Shown in pieces: positions 56,340 to 64,000 of a stretch of DNA of 64,000 nt. The first letter of the stretch is position 1. Each line of letters starts with the position of its first letter. Source of the stretch: Aeromonas rivipollensis (GTDB lineage: Bacteria; Pseudomonadota; Gammaproteobacteria; Enterobacterales; Aeromonadaceae); the NCBI RefSeq assembly GCF_037811135.1, contig NZ_CP149130.1:385001-449000 (forward strand), in the 5' to 3' direction. A program made the position numbers and the translations under genes. A model generated the notes under the pieces. That model searched no databases, was not told the origin of the DNA, and saw only the letters and a program-made list of their open reading frames with translations.

Positions 56340-56723
56340 ATGAGTATCTCATTTGACAGCGCGCTTGGCGTGCACCCCTATGCCCTCGATGTGCGGGCGG
56401 ACAGAGCCCGTATTCTGGCAGGGAACTTGGCCAATGTGGATACCCCTGGCTATCTGGCGCGGGATGTCGACTACAAGTCGATCCTCGGTCGCGTCGCACA
56501 GCAGGTCGCGGCGGGCGAGCAGGGCAGCGCCATCAGCCAGGGCGAGACCGACATGCAGCATCCCCTCTATCGCATTCCCTACCAGGTCTCCATGGACGGC
56601 AACACAGCCGAGCTCAGCGTGGAGCAGAGCAAGTTTGCCAGCAATGCCACCGACTTTCAGACCAGCCTCACCTTCTTGAATATGAAAATCACCGGGATCG
56701 CCAAGGCGATCGAGGGCCGTTAA
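56340..56723 (+). CDS. flgB: Lateral proximal rod protein FlgB
   Basis: 127 residues, with the flagellar rod motif RARILAGNLANVDTPGYLARDVDY. AAGGA lies 7 nt upstream of the ATG. First gene of the lateral hook/basal-body operon. Confidence 0.96.
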   Translation: MSISFDSALGVHPYALDVRADRARILAGNLANVDTPGYLARDVDYKSILGRVAQQVAAGEQGSAISQGETDMQHPLYRIPYQVSMDGNTAELSVEQSKFASNATDFQTSLTFLNMKITGIAKAIEGR

Positions 56724-56725
56724 TC

Positions 56726-57151
56726 ATGTCGTTCAATCGCATCTATGACATCGCCGGCAGTGCCATGCGGGCGCAAACCGTCCGCCTCGACACCGTCGCC
56801 TCCAACCTCGCCAACGTCGACAGCGCCGCCGGCAGCGAAGAGGCCGCGTTCCGGGCCATCAAGCCGGTCTTCTCCACCCTCTACCAACGGGTACAGGATG
56901 CCGAGGGGCTCGGCGCCGCCCAGGTGCAGATCGCCGGCATAGTGCAGTCGGACCGCCAGGTGGAGAAGCGCCTCGAGCCGACCAACCCCCTGGCCGATGG
57001 CGACGGCTTCGTTTACTACTCCAACGTCAATGCGGTGGAGGAGATGGCGGACATGATGAGCGCCTCCCGGGGATTCGAGACCTCGGTCGAGGTGATCAAC
57101 CGCATCAACAGCATGCAGCAAGGGCTGCTGCGTCTCGGCCAGGGGGCATAA
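56726..57151 (+). CDS. flgC: Lateral proximal rod protein FlgC
   Basis: 141 residues. It opens SFNRIYDIAGSAMRAQTVRLDTVASNLANV, and the C-terminal SRGFETSVEVINRINSMQQG block is typical. It lies 2 nt after flgB and immediately before flgD. Confidence 0.96.
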   Translation: MSFNRIYDIAGSAMRAQTVRLDTVASNLANVDSAAGSEEAAFRAIKPVFSTLYQRVQDAEGLGAAQVQIAGIVQSDRQVEKRLEPTNPLADGDGFVYYSNVNAVEEMADMMSASRGFETSVEVINRINSMQQGLLRLGQGA

Positions 57152-57835
57152 ATGAGCCTGCCACAGGTCAGCGGTCTGGATACCGCCCGCAGTGCCAGCC
57201 AGTACTCGGTGACGCCCGATATTGCCAGCAACAACACGACTGCCGGTCAGGGCGTGCAGCTGCGCAACGAATTCCTGCAGATGATGGTGGCCCAGATCCA
57301 GAACCAGGATCCGACCAACCCGCTTGACGGGGCCCAGTACGTCACCCAGCTGGCGCAGTTCAGCATGGTGGAGGGGGTGGAAGGGCTCAAGGTGCTGCAA
57401 CAGAAGTCCATCAACATGATGGATACCCAGCAGGTGCTGCAGAGCACTGGCTTGATCGGCCAGGAAGTGATGGTGCCGAGCCAGACCCTGAACCAGCAGA
57501 AAGAGGGTGCCATCCGCGGTCAGGTGGAGCTGGCCGGTGCGGCCGATACGGTCGAGCTGAAGGTGTATGACAAGCACGGCACCCTGGTCGCGACCAAGGG
57601 CTGGGGCGAGAGCAAGGCGGGGCCGCTGGATTATGCGCTGCCGACCCTGCCCGCCGGCGAATACAGCTTCGAGGTGAAGGCCTCCCTCGCCGGGGTTGCC
57701 ACCACCACCAAGAATTATGTGGCCAGCGAGGTTGAACGGGTCAACCTGCCGGGCACGGGCGAGATCATGTTGCAAGTGGCAGGCGTGGGGGATGTTCCCC
57801 TGTTCAGTGCCGTCCAGTTCGGCAAGTCGGCGTAA
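57152..57835 (+). CDS. flgD: Lateral hook cap protein FlgD
   Basis: 227 residues. The N-terminal FLQMMVAQIQNQDPTNPLDGAQYVTQLAQFS signature is followed by Ig-like and tudor-like modules. It is the scaffold for hook polymerisation. It starts directly after the flgC stop. Confidence 0.96.
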   Translation: MSLPQVSGLDTARSASQYSVTPDIASNNTTAGQGVQLRNEFLQMMVAQIQNQDPTNPLDGAQYVTQLAQFSMVEGVEGLKVLQQKSINMMDTQQVLQSTGLIGQEVMVPSQTLNQQKEGAIRGQVELAGAADTVELKVYDKHGTLVATKGWGESKAGPLDYALPTLPAGEYSFEVKASLAGVATTTKNYVASEVERVNLPGTGEIMLQVAGVGDVPLFSAVQFGKSA

Positions 57836-57853
57836 TCAGATAGGAGCGAAACT

Positions 57854-59047
57854 GTGTCTTTTAGTATCGGACTGAGCGGCCTGCGCGCCGTCAACCAGGA
57901 ATTGAGTGTCATCAGCAACAACGTGGCCAACGCCAGCACCGCGGGCTTCAAGTCCAGCCGAGCCGAGTTTGCCGCCATCTACGGCGGTGGTCAGGCCGGT
58001 GGCGTGGAGATGAACAACGTCTCCCAGAACTTCGATCGCAACGGCGACGTGACCCGGACCGGGCGCGGGCTGGATCTGGCGATCTCCGGCAACGGCTTCT
58101 TCGTGCTCAAGGATGGCAACGGCCAGACCTCCTACACCCGGGCCGGCATGTTCCAGCGGGATGCCAGCAATTATCTGACCACCGCCAGCGGCACCCGTCT
58201 GCAGGGCTACACCACCAACGAGGCCGGTGAATTGCAGTCTGGTGTGGTGGGGGACATCCAGGTCAAGACCGGCAGTCTGCCCGCCAAACCGTCCGACAGC
58301 CTGGAGTTCGTGGCCAACCTCAAGGCGGACGCCAGCGTCATCGATCAGGTCGTGCATCCCTTCGATCCCGCCAAGTCCGACAGCTTCAGCTACTCCCAGT
58401 CCAGCAAGGTCTATGACTCCCTCGGGGTCGAGCACACTGTCACCCAGTATTTCGTGAAGACGGGTGAGAACAGCTGGCAGGTCAACTACGCCTTCAACGG
58501 CACCCAGACCGGCACCCCGGTGGCCATGGAGTTCAACACCAACGGCACCCTGAAGACGCCGACCACGGCCCCGGTGCTGAACCTGGCCCCCGCCGGCGCC
58601 GAACCCATCAGCCTCACGGCCGATCTGGCCAAGGTCAGCCAGTATGCCTCCGACTTCAACGCCACCCGCAACCAGTCCAACGGCTATACCTCCGGGGATC
58701 TGACCGGGGTGCGGGTGGACGCGGATGGCGGTGTCTATGCCACCTTCACCAACGGCCAGAGCCTGCTCCAGGGCCAGGTGGTGATGGCGAACTTCACCAA
58801 CCCCAACGGCCTGCTGCAGACCAACAACACCACCTGGCAGCAGTCGTTCAGCTCGGGCCAGCCGGTGCTGGGCGCGCCGGGCACCGGGACCCTGGGTGGT
58901 CTGACGGCAGGGGCCTATGAGGCATCCAACGTGGATCTGACGGGTGAACTGGTAAGCCTGATGACCTCCCAGCGCAACTATCAGGCCAACGCCAAGACCA
59001 TCAGCTCGGCTGACAAGATGACTCAGGTACTCTTCAACTCCTTCTAA
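57854..59047 (+). CDS. flgE: Lateral flagellar hook protein FlgE
   Basis: 397 residues with a GTG start and TAGGAG upstream. The N-terminal SFSIGLSGLRAVNQELSVISNNVANAST and C-terminal LMTSQRNYQANAKTISSADKMTQVL helices form the D0 core. The length is normal for FlgE. Confidence 0.97.
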   Translation: MSFSIGLSGLRAVNQELSVISNNVANASTAGFKSSRAEFAAIYGGGQAGGVEMNNVSQNFDRNGDVTRTGRGLDLAISGNGFFVLKDGNGQTSYTRAGMFQRDASNYLTTASGTRLQGYTTNEAGELQSGVVGDIQVKTGSLPAKPSDSLEFVANLKADASVIDQVVHPFDPAKSDSFSYSQSSKVYDSLGVEHTVTQYFVKTGENSWQVNYAFNGTQTGTPVAMEFNTNGTLKTPTTAPVLNLAPAGAEPISLTADLAKVSQYASDFNATRNQSNGYTSGDLTGVRVDADGGVYATFTNGQSLLQGQVVMANFTNPNGLLQTNNTTWQQSFSSGQPVLGAPGTGTLGGLTAGAYEASNVDLTGELVSLMTSQRNYQANAKTISSADKMTQVLFNSF

Positions 59048-59057
59048 GGCGTGATGC

Positions 59058-59792
59058 GTGGAAAAGCTTATCTATACCGCCATGTCGGGGGCGCAACATA
59101 CCCTGATGGCCCAGCAAATCCGGGCCAACAACCTGGCCAACGTCAATACCGCCGGTTTTCGGGCCGATTTCGAGCGGGCCTCCGCCTATGCCCTGGCCGG
59201 CGACGGCTATCAGAGCCGGGTGATGGCCCGGGAAGAGCAGGCGGGGACCGACTTTCGGGCGGGCGCCCTGATGCAGACCGGCCGCAAGCTGGATGTGGCG
59301 GTACGAGGTGAAGGCTTCATCACTGTGCAGACGGCCGATGGCAAGGAGGCCTACACCCGTGCCGGCAATCTGGAGGTGGACGGGGAGGGGCTCTTGACCC
59401 TCAATGGTCGCCCCGTGCTCGGGGACGGCGGCGAGATGGTGCTGCCGGCCTACCGTGACCTGAGCTTTGGCAAGGACGGTTCCCTCAGCATCACCCCCCC
59501 CGGTGGTGGCGCCCGGCTGGATGTGGGTCGTCTCAAGCTGGTCAATCCGGACCCGGCCGATCTGGTCAAGGGGCCGGATGGCTTGTTCCGCCAGCGCCAG
59601 GGCGGGGATGCGGAGATCAGCGAACAGGTGGTGCTGGCCTCGGGCTTCCTCGAGGGGGCGAACGTGAACGCGGTGGATGAGCTTATCAGCAGCATGTCCC
59701 TGACCCGCAACTTCGAGTTGCAGGTCAAGCTGATGAAGACGGCAGACGATCAGGCCAGGCAGGGTGCCCGGCTGATCTCGGGCCAGGGCTGA
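59058..59792 (+). CDS. flgF: Lateral rod protein FlgF
   Basis: 244 residues with a GTG start. MEKLIYTAMSGAQHTLMAQQIRANNLANVNT is the FlgF signature. It lies 10 nt after flgE. A gap of 89 bp follows before flgG. Confidence 0.96.
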   Translation: MEKLIYTAMSGAQHTLMAQQIRANNLANVNTAGFRADFERASAYALAGDGYQSRVMAREEQAGTDFRAGALMQTGRKLDVAVRGEGFITVQTADGKEAYTRAGNLEVDGEGLLTLNGRPVLGDGGEMVLPAYRDLSFGKDGSLSITPPGGGARLDVGRLKLVNPDPADLVKGPDGLFRQRQGGDAEISEQVVLASGFLEGANVNAVDELISSMSLTRNFELQVKLMKTADDQARQGARLISGQG

Positions 59793-59838
59793 CGGCATTG
59801 AAGGCGGTGGCCCCGGCCGACCGTGAACAAGAGTTGAT

Positions 59839-59856
59839 GGGGCGCCTGAGCGCCCC
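59839..59856 (+). other. Intercistronic hairpin between flgF and flgG
   Basis: A perfect 7-bp stem GGGGCGC / GCGCCCC with CTGA loop, no T-run. It may protect mRNA ends or tune expression within the operon. Confidence 0.6.
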
Positions 59857-59881
59857 CGAATGAATCGGTGGAGAGACGAAG

Positions 59882-60667
59882 ATGCATGCAGCGCTTTGGG
59901 TGAGTAAAACGGGTCTGTCGGCACAAGATGCCAAGATGGCCAGCATTTCCAACAACCTGGCCAACGTCAACACGGTCGGTTTCAAGCGCGATCGGGTGGC
60001 GTTCGAAGATCTGTTCTATCAGGTGCAGCGTCAGCCAGGGGCCCAGCAGGATCAGCAAAACCTGTCCCCCATCGGCATCCAGATGGGTAACGGTGTGCGG
60101 GTGGTCGGCACCCAGAAGGTGTTCACCCCGGGCCAGTTCCAGAACACCAATCAGGAGCTGGACATGGCGGTGGTCGGTGCCGGCTTCTTCGGGGTCGAGC
60201 GCCCGGATGGCGAGACGGCCTACACCCGCAATGGTCAGTGGCACCGCAACGCGGAAGGCTTGCTGGTCAACTCCGACGGCCTGCCCATGCTGCCGCAGAT
60301 CCAGATCCCGGACAACGCAACCAAGATCGCCATCGGCACCGACGGCACAGTGAGTGCCACCCTGCCGGGCCAGCAGGAGAACGTCGAGCTGGGGCGCATC
60401 ACCCTGACCAACTTCTCCAACCCGGCCGGTCTGGAAGCCCTGGGGGGCAACCTCTATCGGGCGACCGGCGCCTCCGGTGAAGCCATCGAAGGGGTGCCGG
60501 GGGAAGAGGCCATGGGGGCCATCAAGCAGTTCACCCTGGAGAGCTCCAACGTCAACGTGGTGGAGGAGATGGTGGACATGATCACCACCCAGCGCGCCTA
60601 CGAGATGAATGCCAAGGTGGTCTCCTCCGCGGATCAGATGCTCAAGTTCGTGACCCAGGCGTTGTGA
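59882..60667 (+). CDS. flgG: Lateral distal rod protein FlgG
   Basis: 261 residues, the usual length. It opens MHAALWVSKTGLSAQDAKMASISNNLANVNTVGFK and ends with the conserved VEEMVDMITTQRAYEMNAKVVSSADQML. GGAGAGACGAAG precedes the ATG. It overlaps flgH by 4 nt. Confidence 0.97.
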   Translation: MHAALWVSKTGLSAQDAKMASISNNLANVNTVGFKRDRVAFEDLFYQVQRQPGAQQDQQNLSPIGIQMGNGVRVVGTQKVFTPGQFQNTNQELDMAVVGAGFFGVERPDGETAYTRNGQWHRNAEGLLVNSDGLPMLPQIQIPDNATKIAIGTDGTVSATLPGQQENVELGRITLTNFSNPAGLEALGGNLYRATGASGEAIEGVPGEEAMGAIKQFTLESSNVNVVEEMVDMITTQRAYEMNAKVVSSADQMLKFVTQAL

Positions 60668-61338
60668 TGATGAGGGCGATGTGGCGTTGTGTCGTGTTCA
60701 GCCTGCTGCTGGGGGGCTGCTCCACCTATGAACTGCAGGCTCCCGAGCCCGGTGACGAGAAGTGGGCGCCTTCCCGCTCCCAGATGACGAAGTCAGGGGT
60801 GGGGGAGGATGGCAGCCTCTACCGTGGTGACTACATGATGACCCTGTTTCAGGATCGTCGCGCCTATCGCATCGGCGACATCCTGACCGTGATGCTGGAA
60901 GAGCGGACCCAGTCCAGCAAGAAAGCCAACACCAGCATGAACAAGAACAGCAGCCTCAATGTGCCGGCCCCCTCCATCGGCGGCGTGTCGCGGCCCGACT
61001 GGGGCGCCTCTGTCACGGCGGATCGGGACTTCGATGGCGGTGCCACCTCCAGCCAGCAGAACACTCTGGCCGGGGCCATCACTGTCACTGTGGCCGAGGT
61101 GATGCCCAACGGCGTGCTGGGGATCCGGGGAGAGAAGTGGATCCGTCTCAATCAGGGGGATGAGTACATCCGTCTGGGGGGCATGGTGCGGGTCGAGGAC
61201 ATCGATCAGAGCAACCGCATCTCTTCCCAGCGCATCGCCGATGCCCGCATCACCTATGCGGGTCGCGGTGCCCTTGCCGACAGCAACCAGATGGGCTGGC
61301 TGTCGCGCTTCTTCAGCTCCGCCTTCGCCCCCTTGTGA
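60664..61338 (+). CDS. flgH: Lateral flagellar L-ring lipoprotein FlgH
   Basis: 224 residues, with a lipoprotein signal and lipobox LLGGC. The FlgH core [25 protein letters not shown] is present, and it ends with a conserved beta region ([22 protein letters not shown]). It forms the outer-membrane ring. The start is ATGATG, with either codon possible. Confidence 0.96.
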   Translation: MMMRAMWRCVVFSLLLGGCSTYELQAPEPGDEKWAPSRSQMTKSGVGEDGSLYRGDYMMTLFQDRRAYRIGDILTVMLEERTQSSKKANTSMNKNSSLNVPAPSIGGVSRPDWGASVTADRDFDGGATSSQQNTLAGAITVTVAEVMPNGVLGIRGEKWIRLNQGDEYIRLGGMVRVEDIDQSNRISSQRIADARITYAGRGALADSNQMGWLSRFFSSAFAPL

Positions 61339-61346
61339 GGATTTCG

Positions 61347-62453
61347 ATGAACAGATGGTATATCGCCTTGCTCTGCCTCTCCTTGTCTGGGGTGGCCGGG
61401 GCGGCCGCGCCCGCCAAGCGGGCGCTGCTGGACATCGCCGACGTGCAGGGGATGAGAACCAACCAGCTGGTGGGCTACGGCCTGGTGGTCGGCCTCTCCG
61501 GCACCGGGGATCGCAGCCAGGTCAAGTTCACCGGTCAGTCCATGGCCAACATGCTCAAGCAGTTTGGCGTGCAACTGCCCGATGACATAGACCCCAAGCT
61601 CAAGAACGTGGCCGCGGTCTCGGTGCAGGCGACCCTGCCTGCCCTGGCGGGCAAGGGGCAGCTGGTGGACGTGACTGTAACCTCCATCGGCGATGCCAAG
61701 AGCCTGCGGGGCGGCTCCCTGTTGCTGACCCCCATGCGCGGCATCGACGGCGAGGTCTATGCGGTTGCCCAGGGCAACCTGGTGGTGGCCGGGGTCAAGG
61801 CGGAAGGGCAGTCCGGCTCGTCCGTCACCATCAATGTGCCGACGGCGGGCATCATTCCCAACGGGGCCATCATAGAGCGGGAGGCGGTCAGCAACTTCTC
61901 GGACAAGCCCGAGGTCACCCTCAACCTGCATCAGCCGAATTTCAAGACGGCCCGCAACGTGGAGCGGGAGATCAACCGTCAGCTCGGTCCCGTGGCCAAG
62001 GCGGTCAGCGCCGGACGCATCCAGATTGCGGCGCCCCGCGACGAGAGCCAGCGCATCTCCTTCATGGCCCTGTTGCAGGACATCCAGGTGGACATGGGCA
62101 AGGAGCGACCCAGGGTGGTCTTCAACAGCCGCACCGGCACTGTGGTGATGGGGCAGGGCGTCAAGGTACGCAAGGCTGCGGTCAGCCACGGCAGCCTGAC
62201 GGTGACCATAGGCGAGAGCCAGACGGTCAGTCAGCCCAATGCCTTCTCCAACGGCCGGACCACCACCACGCCCAACTCTCAGGTTCAGGTTGACCGGGAG
62301 CGCAACAACATGTTTGTCTGGCCGGATGGCACCTCCCTGGAGGTGATTGTCAAGGCAGTGAATTCCCTGGGGGCGACCCCGGACGATGTCATGGCCATTC
62401 TGCAAGCCCTCGACGAGGCGGGAGCCCTCGAAGGCGAGCTGGTGGTCATCTAA
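61347..62453 (+). CDS. flgI: Lateral flagellar P-ring protein FlgI
   Basis: 368 residues from the ATG at 61347, preferred over an upstream GTG because GAGGA lies 6 nt before it. A signal peptide ends near VAGA, and the FlgI signatures [19 protein letters not shown] and [24 protein letters not shown] follow. Confidence 0.97.
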   Translation: MNRWYIALLCLSLSGVAGAAAPAKRALLDIADVQGMRTNQLVGYGLVVGLSGTGDRSQVKFTGQSMANMLKQFGVQLPDDIDPKLKNVAAVSVQATLPALAGKGQLVDVTVTSIGDAKSLRGGSLLLTPMRGIDGEVYAVAQGNLVVAGVKAEGQSGSSVTINVPTAGIIPNGAIIEREAVSNFSDKPEVTLNLHQPNFKTARNVEREINRQLGPVAKAVSAGRIQIAAPRDESQRISFMALLQDIQVDMGKERPRVVFNSRTGTVVMGQGVKVRKAAVSHGSLTVTIGESQTVSQPNAFSNGRTTTTPNSQVQVDRERNNMFVWPDGTSLEVIVKAVNSLGATPDDVMAILQALDEAGALEGELVVI

Positions 62454-62461
62454 GGATCTCT

Positions 62462-62860
62462 ATGACCAGAATTACCTCTGAGCCTGGTTTCTATCAGGAT
62501 CTCAATGAACTGCAGCAGATAAAGAGCAACCCGGATCAGCGCGCGGCCCTGGAGGCGGCGGCCGGCCAGTTCGAGGTGAGCTTCCTGCAGACGGTGCTCA
62601 AGCACATGCGCTCGGCCTCCGACGCCATGCAGGATGACGATGACAAGCTCATCAAGGGAGAGGCGCTCTACCGCGACATGTACGACAGCCAGCTGGCGAT
62701 GAGCATGGTCAAGCGTGGCGGCATGGGGCTCAAGGAGCAGATGGTCAATCAACTGGCCCCCACATTAAAGAATGCCGAGCCGGTGGTCGCTTCAGAACCC
62801 CAGACCCTGGCTGCCTTCAGTCAGCCTCTGAATTCGGCAAAAATGAGGAAAGTTGACTGA
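62462..62860 (+). CDS. flgJ: Lateral FlgJ, rod-assembly domain only
   Basis: 132 residues. It contains the rod-binding domain (AAGQFEVSFLQTVLKHMRSA and MYDSQLAMSMVKRGGMGLKEQMV) but no C-terminal glucosaminidase domain, compared with about 310 residues for the bifunctional polar FlgJ. The gene is intact, so this is a natural single-domain form. A separate muramidase must open peptidoglycan for this rod. The stop overlaps the flgK start by one base. Confidence 0.93.
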   Translation: MTRITSEPGFYQDLNELQQIKSNPDQRAALEAAAGQFEVSFLQTVLKHMRSASDAMQDDDDKLIKGEALYRDMYDSQLAMSMVKRGGMGLKEQMVNQLAPTLKNAEPVVASEPQTLAAFSQPLNSAKMRKVD

Positions 62861-64000
62861 TGTCGCTGCTCAATATCGGTTTTAGCGGACTCAACGCGGC
62901 GCAGATCGCGTTAAACGTCACCGCCCAGAATATCGCCAACGTCAATACCGTCGGTTACAGCCGCCAGGAAGCCATGATGGGCAGCCTGTCCGGCTTTGGC
63001 CGACTGGATAACGGCATGGGGGTCGAGGTGACCGGGGTCCGCAGGATCACCGATGACTATCTGGTGTCCCAGCACTGGCGCAGCCGCTCCTCTACCGGCT
63101 CCTCCTATGCGTTTCATCAGTACATCAACACCACCGAGCAGTTGCTTGGCAGCGAATCGATGAACATCACCAAGGGGCTGGACAGCTTCTTTGCCTCCCT
63201 CAGCGCCGCCCTCGACAGCCCGGAGACTCCGGCGCAGCGCAGCCAGATCGTCAGCTCTGCCGGGGCGCTGGCCAACCGCTTCGGCCAGTTGAACGAGAGC
63301 CTGCTGACCCAGGAGAAGCAGATCGACGATCAGCTCGGCAGCACCATCACCCAGGTCAACAGCTATCTGAAACAGGTGGCAGAGCTCAACACCCAGATCG
63401 GCGAGCAGGCCTCCAAGGGGGTCAACACCTCGGCCCTGGAAGACAGCCGCGAGCAGATAGTGCGTGAGCTGTCGACCTTCATGGAGGTGCGGGTCAACCG
63501 CCAGAGCGACGGCTCCTTCTCCCTGAGCCTGCCCCAGGGCCAGCCCCTGGTGCTGGCGGGCAGCAGCAGTACCCTCTCCCTCACCGGCGATACCCTGAGC
63601 CTGAGCTTCGGGCCGCAGTCCTTCGAGGTGCCCAGGCTGCAGGGAGGCACCCTGGCCGGGGTGCTTGAGTATCGCACCACGGTGCTGCGCCCCCTGCGCG
63701 ACGAACTGAACCAGATTGCGAAGAAGCTGGCGGACGACTTTAACGCCAAGCAGGCGGGGGGCATCGACTTGAACGGTGACTCGGGCAAACCCCTGTTCAG
63801 CTACGATCCCCTCAACCCTTCCGGCACCCTCAAGGTGGCCGACGGCTTTACCGGTGACCACCTCGCCTTCGCCAAGGCGGGCGGCGGCAACGGCGACAAC
63901 CGCAACTTGCAGGAGCTGCTGACCATCAAGGACAGCCAGTATGAGGCCTACAGCGCCCTGCTCGGCAAGATGGCGGTGCAGAGCGGCCAGGCCAAGGCGA
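62860..64000 (+). CDS. flgK: Lateral hook-filament junction protein FlgK (partial, runs off the window)
   Basis: The first 380 codons of FlgK. The N-terminal SLLNIGFSGLNAAQIALNVTAQNIANVNTVGYSRQ signature is clear, followed by a domain with LEDSREQIVRELSTFMEVRV. The frame is open to the last base. It is coupled to flgJ by a TGATG overlap, so flgK may extend the flgB operon. Confidence 0.96.
   Translation, partial: MSLLNIGFSGLNAAQIALNVTAQNIANVNTVGYSRQEAMMGSLSGFGRLDNGMGVEVTGVRRITDDYLVSQHWRSRSSTGSSYAFHQYINTTEQLLGSESMNITKGLDSFFASLSAALDSPETPAQRSQIVSSAGALANRFGQLNESLLTQEKQIDDQLGSTITQVNSYLKQVAELNTQIGEQASKGVNTSALEDSREQIVRELSTFMEVRVNRQSDGSFSLSLPQGQPLVLAGSSSTLSLTGDTLSLSFGPQSFEVPRLQGGTLAGVLEYRTTVLRPLRDELNQIAKKLADDFNAKQAGGIDLNGDSGKPLFSYDPLNPSGTLKVADGFTGDHLAFAKAGGGNGDNRNLQELLTIKDSQYEAYSALLGKMAVQSGQAKA

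Overview
The window is a contiguous piece of a gammaproteobacterial chromosome of moderately high GC content. Gene content and order point strongly to Aeromonas, probably a mesophilic species of the A. hydrophila type. Three things support this: the core blocks have mixed Enterobacteriaceae/Vibrionaceae order, a petABC cytochrome bc1 operon sits beside sspAB, and a complete lateral (laf) flagellar locus contains lafK. No CRISPR array, insertion sequence, phage or tRNA gene was seen.

Layout. 1-946: 3' end of a 23S rRNA gene, 5S rRNA and the rrn terminator. 1290-4905: a small coiled-coil protein and a large bifunctional-type penicillin-binding protein whose glycosyltransferase motifs look degenerate. 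4986-6965: divergent darP and pmbA. 7046-11570 (minus): murA-ibaG-mlaBCDEF. 11777-18588 (plus): kdsD-kdsC-lptC-lptA-lptB-rpoN-hpf-ptsN-rapZ-ptsO. These two blocks handle peptidoglycan precursor, outer-membrane lipid traffic, Kdo and LPS export, sigma54 and the nitrogen PTS. 18607-26236 (minus): a nine-gene accessory operon. 26551-29582 (minus): degS, degQ, zapG. 29722-35902 (plus): zapE, rplM-rpsI, petABC, sspAB. 35949-39355 (minus): dolP, diaA, yraN, lpoA. 39435-40847 (plus): rsmI and RNase P RNA. 41072-64000: lateral flagellar genes fliMNPQR-flhBA, lafK, fliEFGHIJ, flgN/flgM/flgA (minus), flgBCDEFGHIJ and the start of flgK.

The accessory operon is the best candidate for an undescribed system. 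Transcription order is PRD-only protein, SFCGS glycine-rich protein, DUF4312, DUF4311 and DUF4310 membrane proteins, an amidohydrolase, a DgaE-type PLP ammonia lyase, a KDGP aldolase and a BglG/MtlR-type regulator. I recall these families as named after uncharacterised E. faecalis (EF_0829-EF_0839) and A. hydrophila (AHA_39xx) clusters. The enzymes imply deacylation, deamination and aldol cleavage of an amino-sugar acid. No kinase is present, so the four uncharacterised proteins may be an unorthodox phosphorylating uptake system. Upstream lie a good CRP site and an imperfect 16-bp inverted repeat. Between the lyase and aldolase genes is a truncated copy of the aldolase 5' end, whose differences from the full gene are mostly synonymous.

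The second highlight is regulatory. The long leader of lafK contains a clear c-di-GMP-I (GEMM-I) riboswitch. This would place the lateral flagellar master regulator directly under second-messenger control at the RNA level, while the LafK protein appears to lack the c-di-GMP-binding signature of FleQ.
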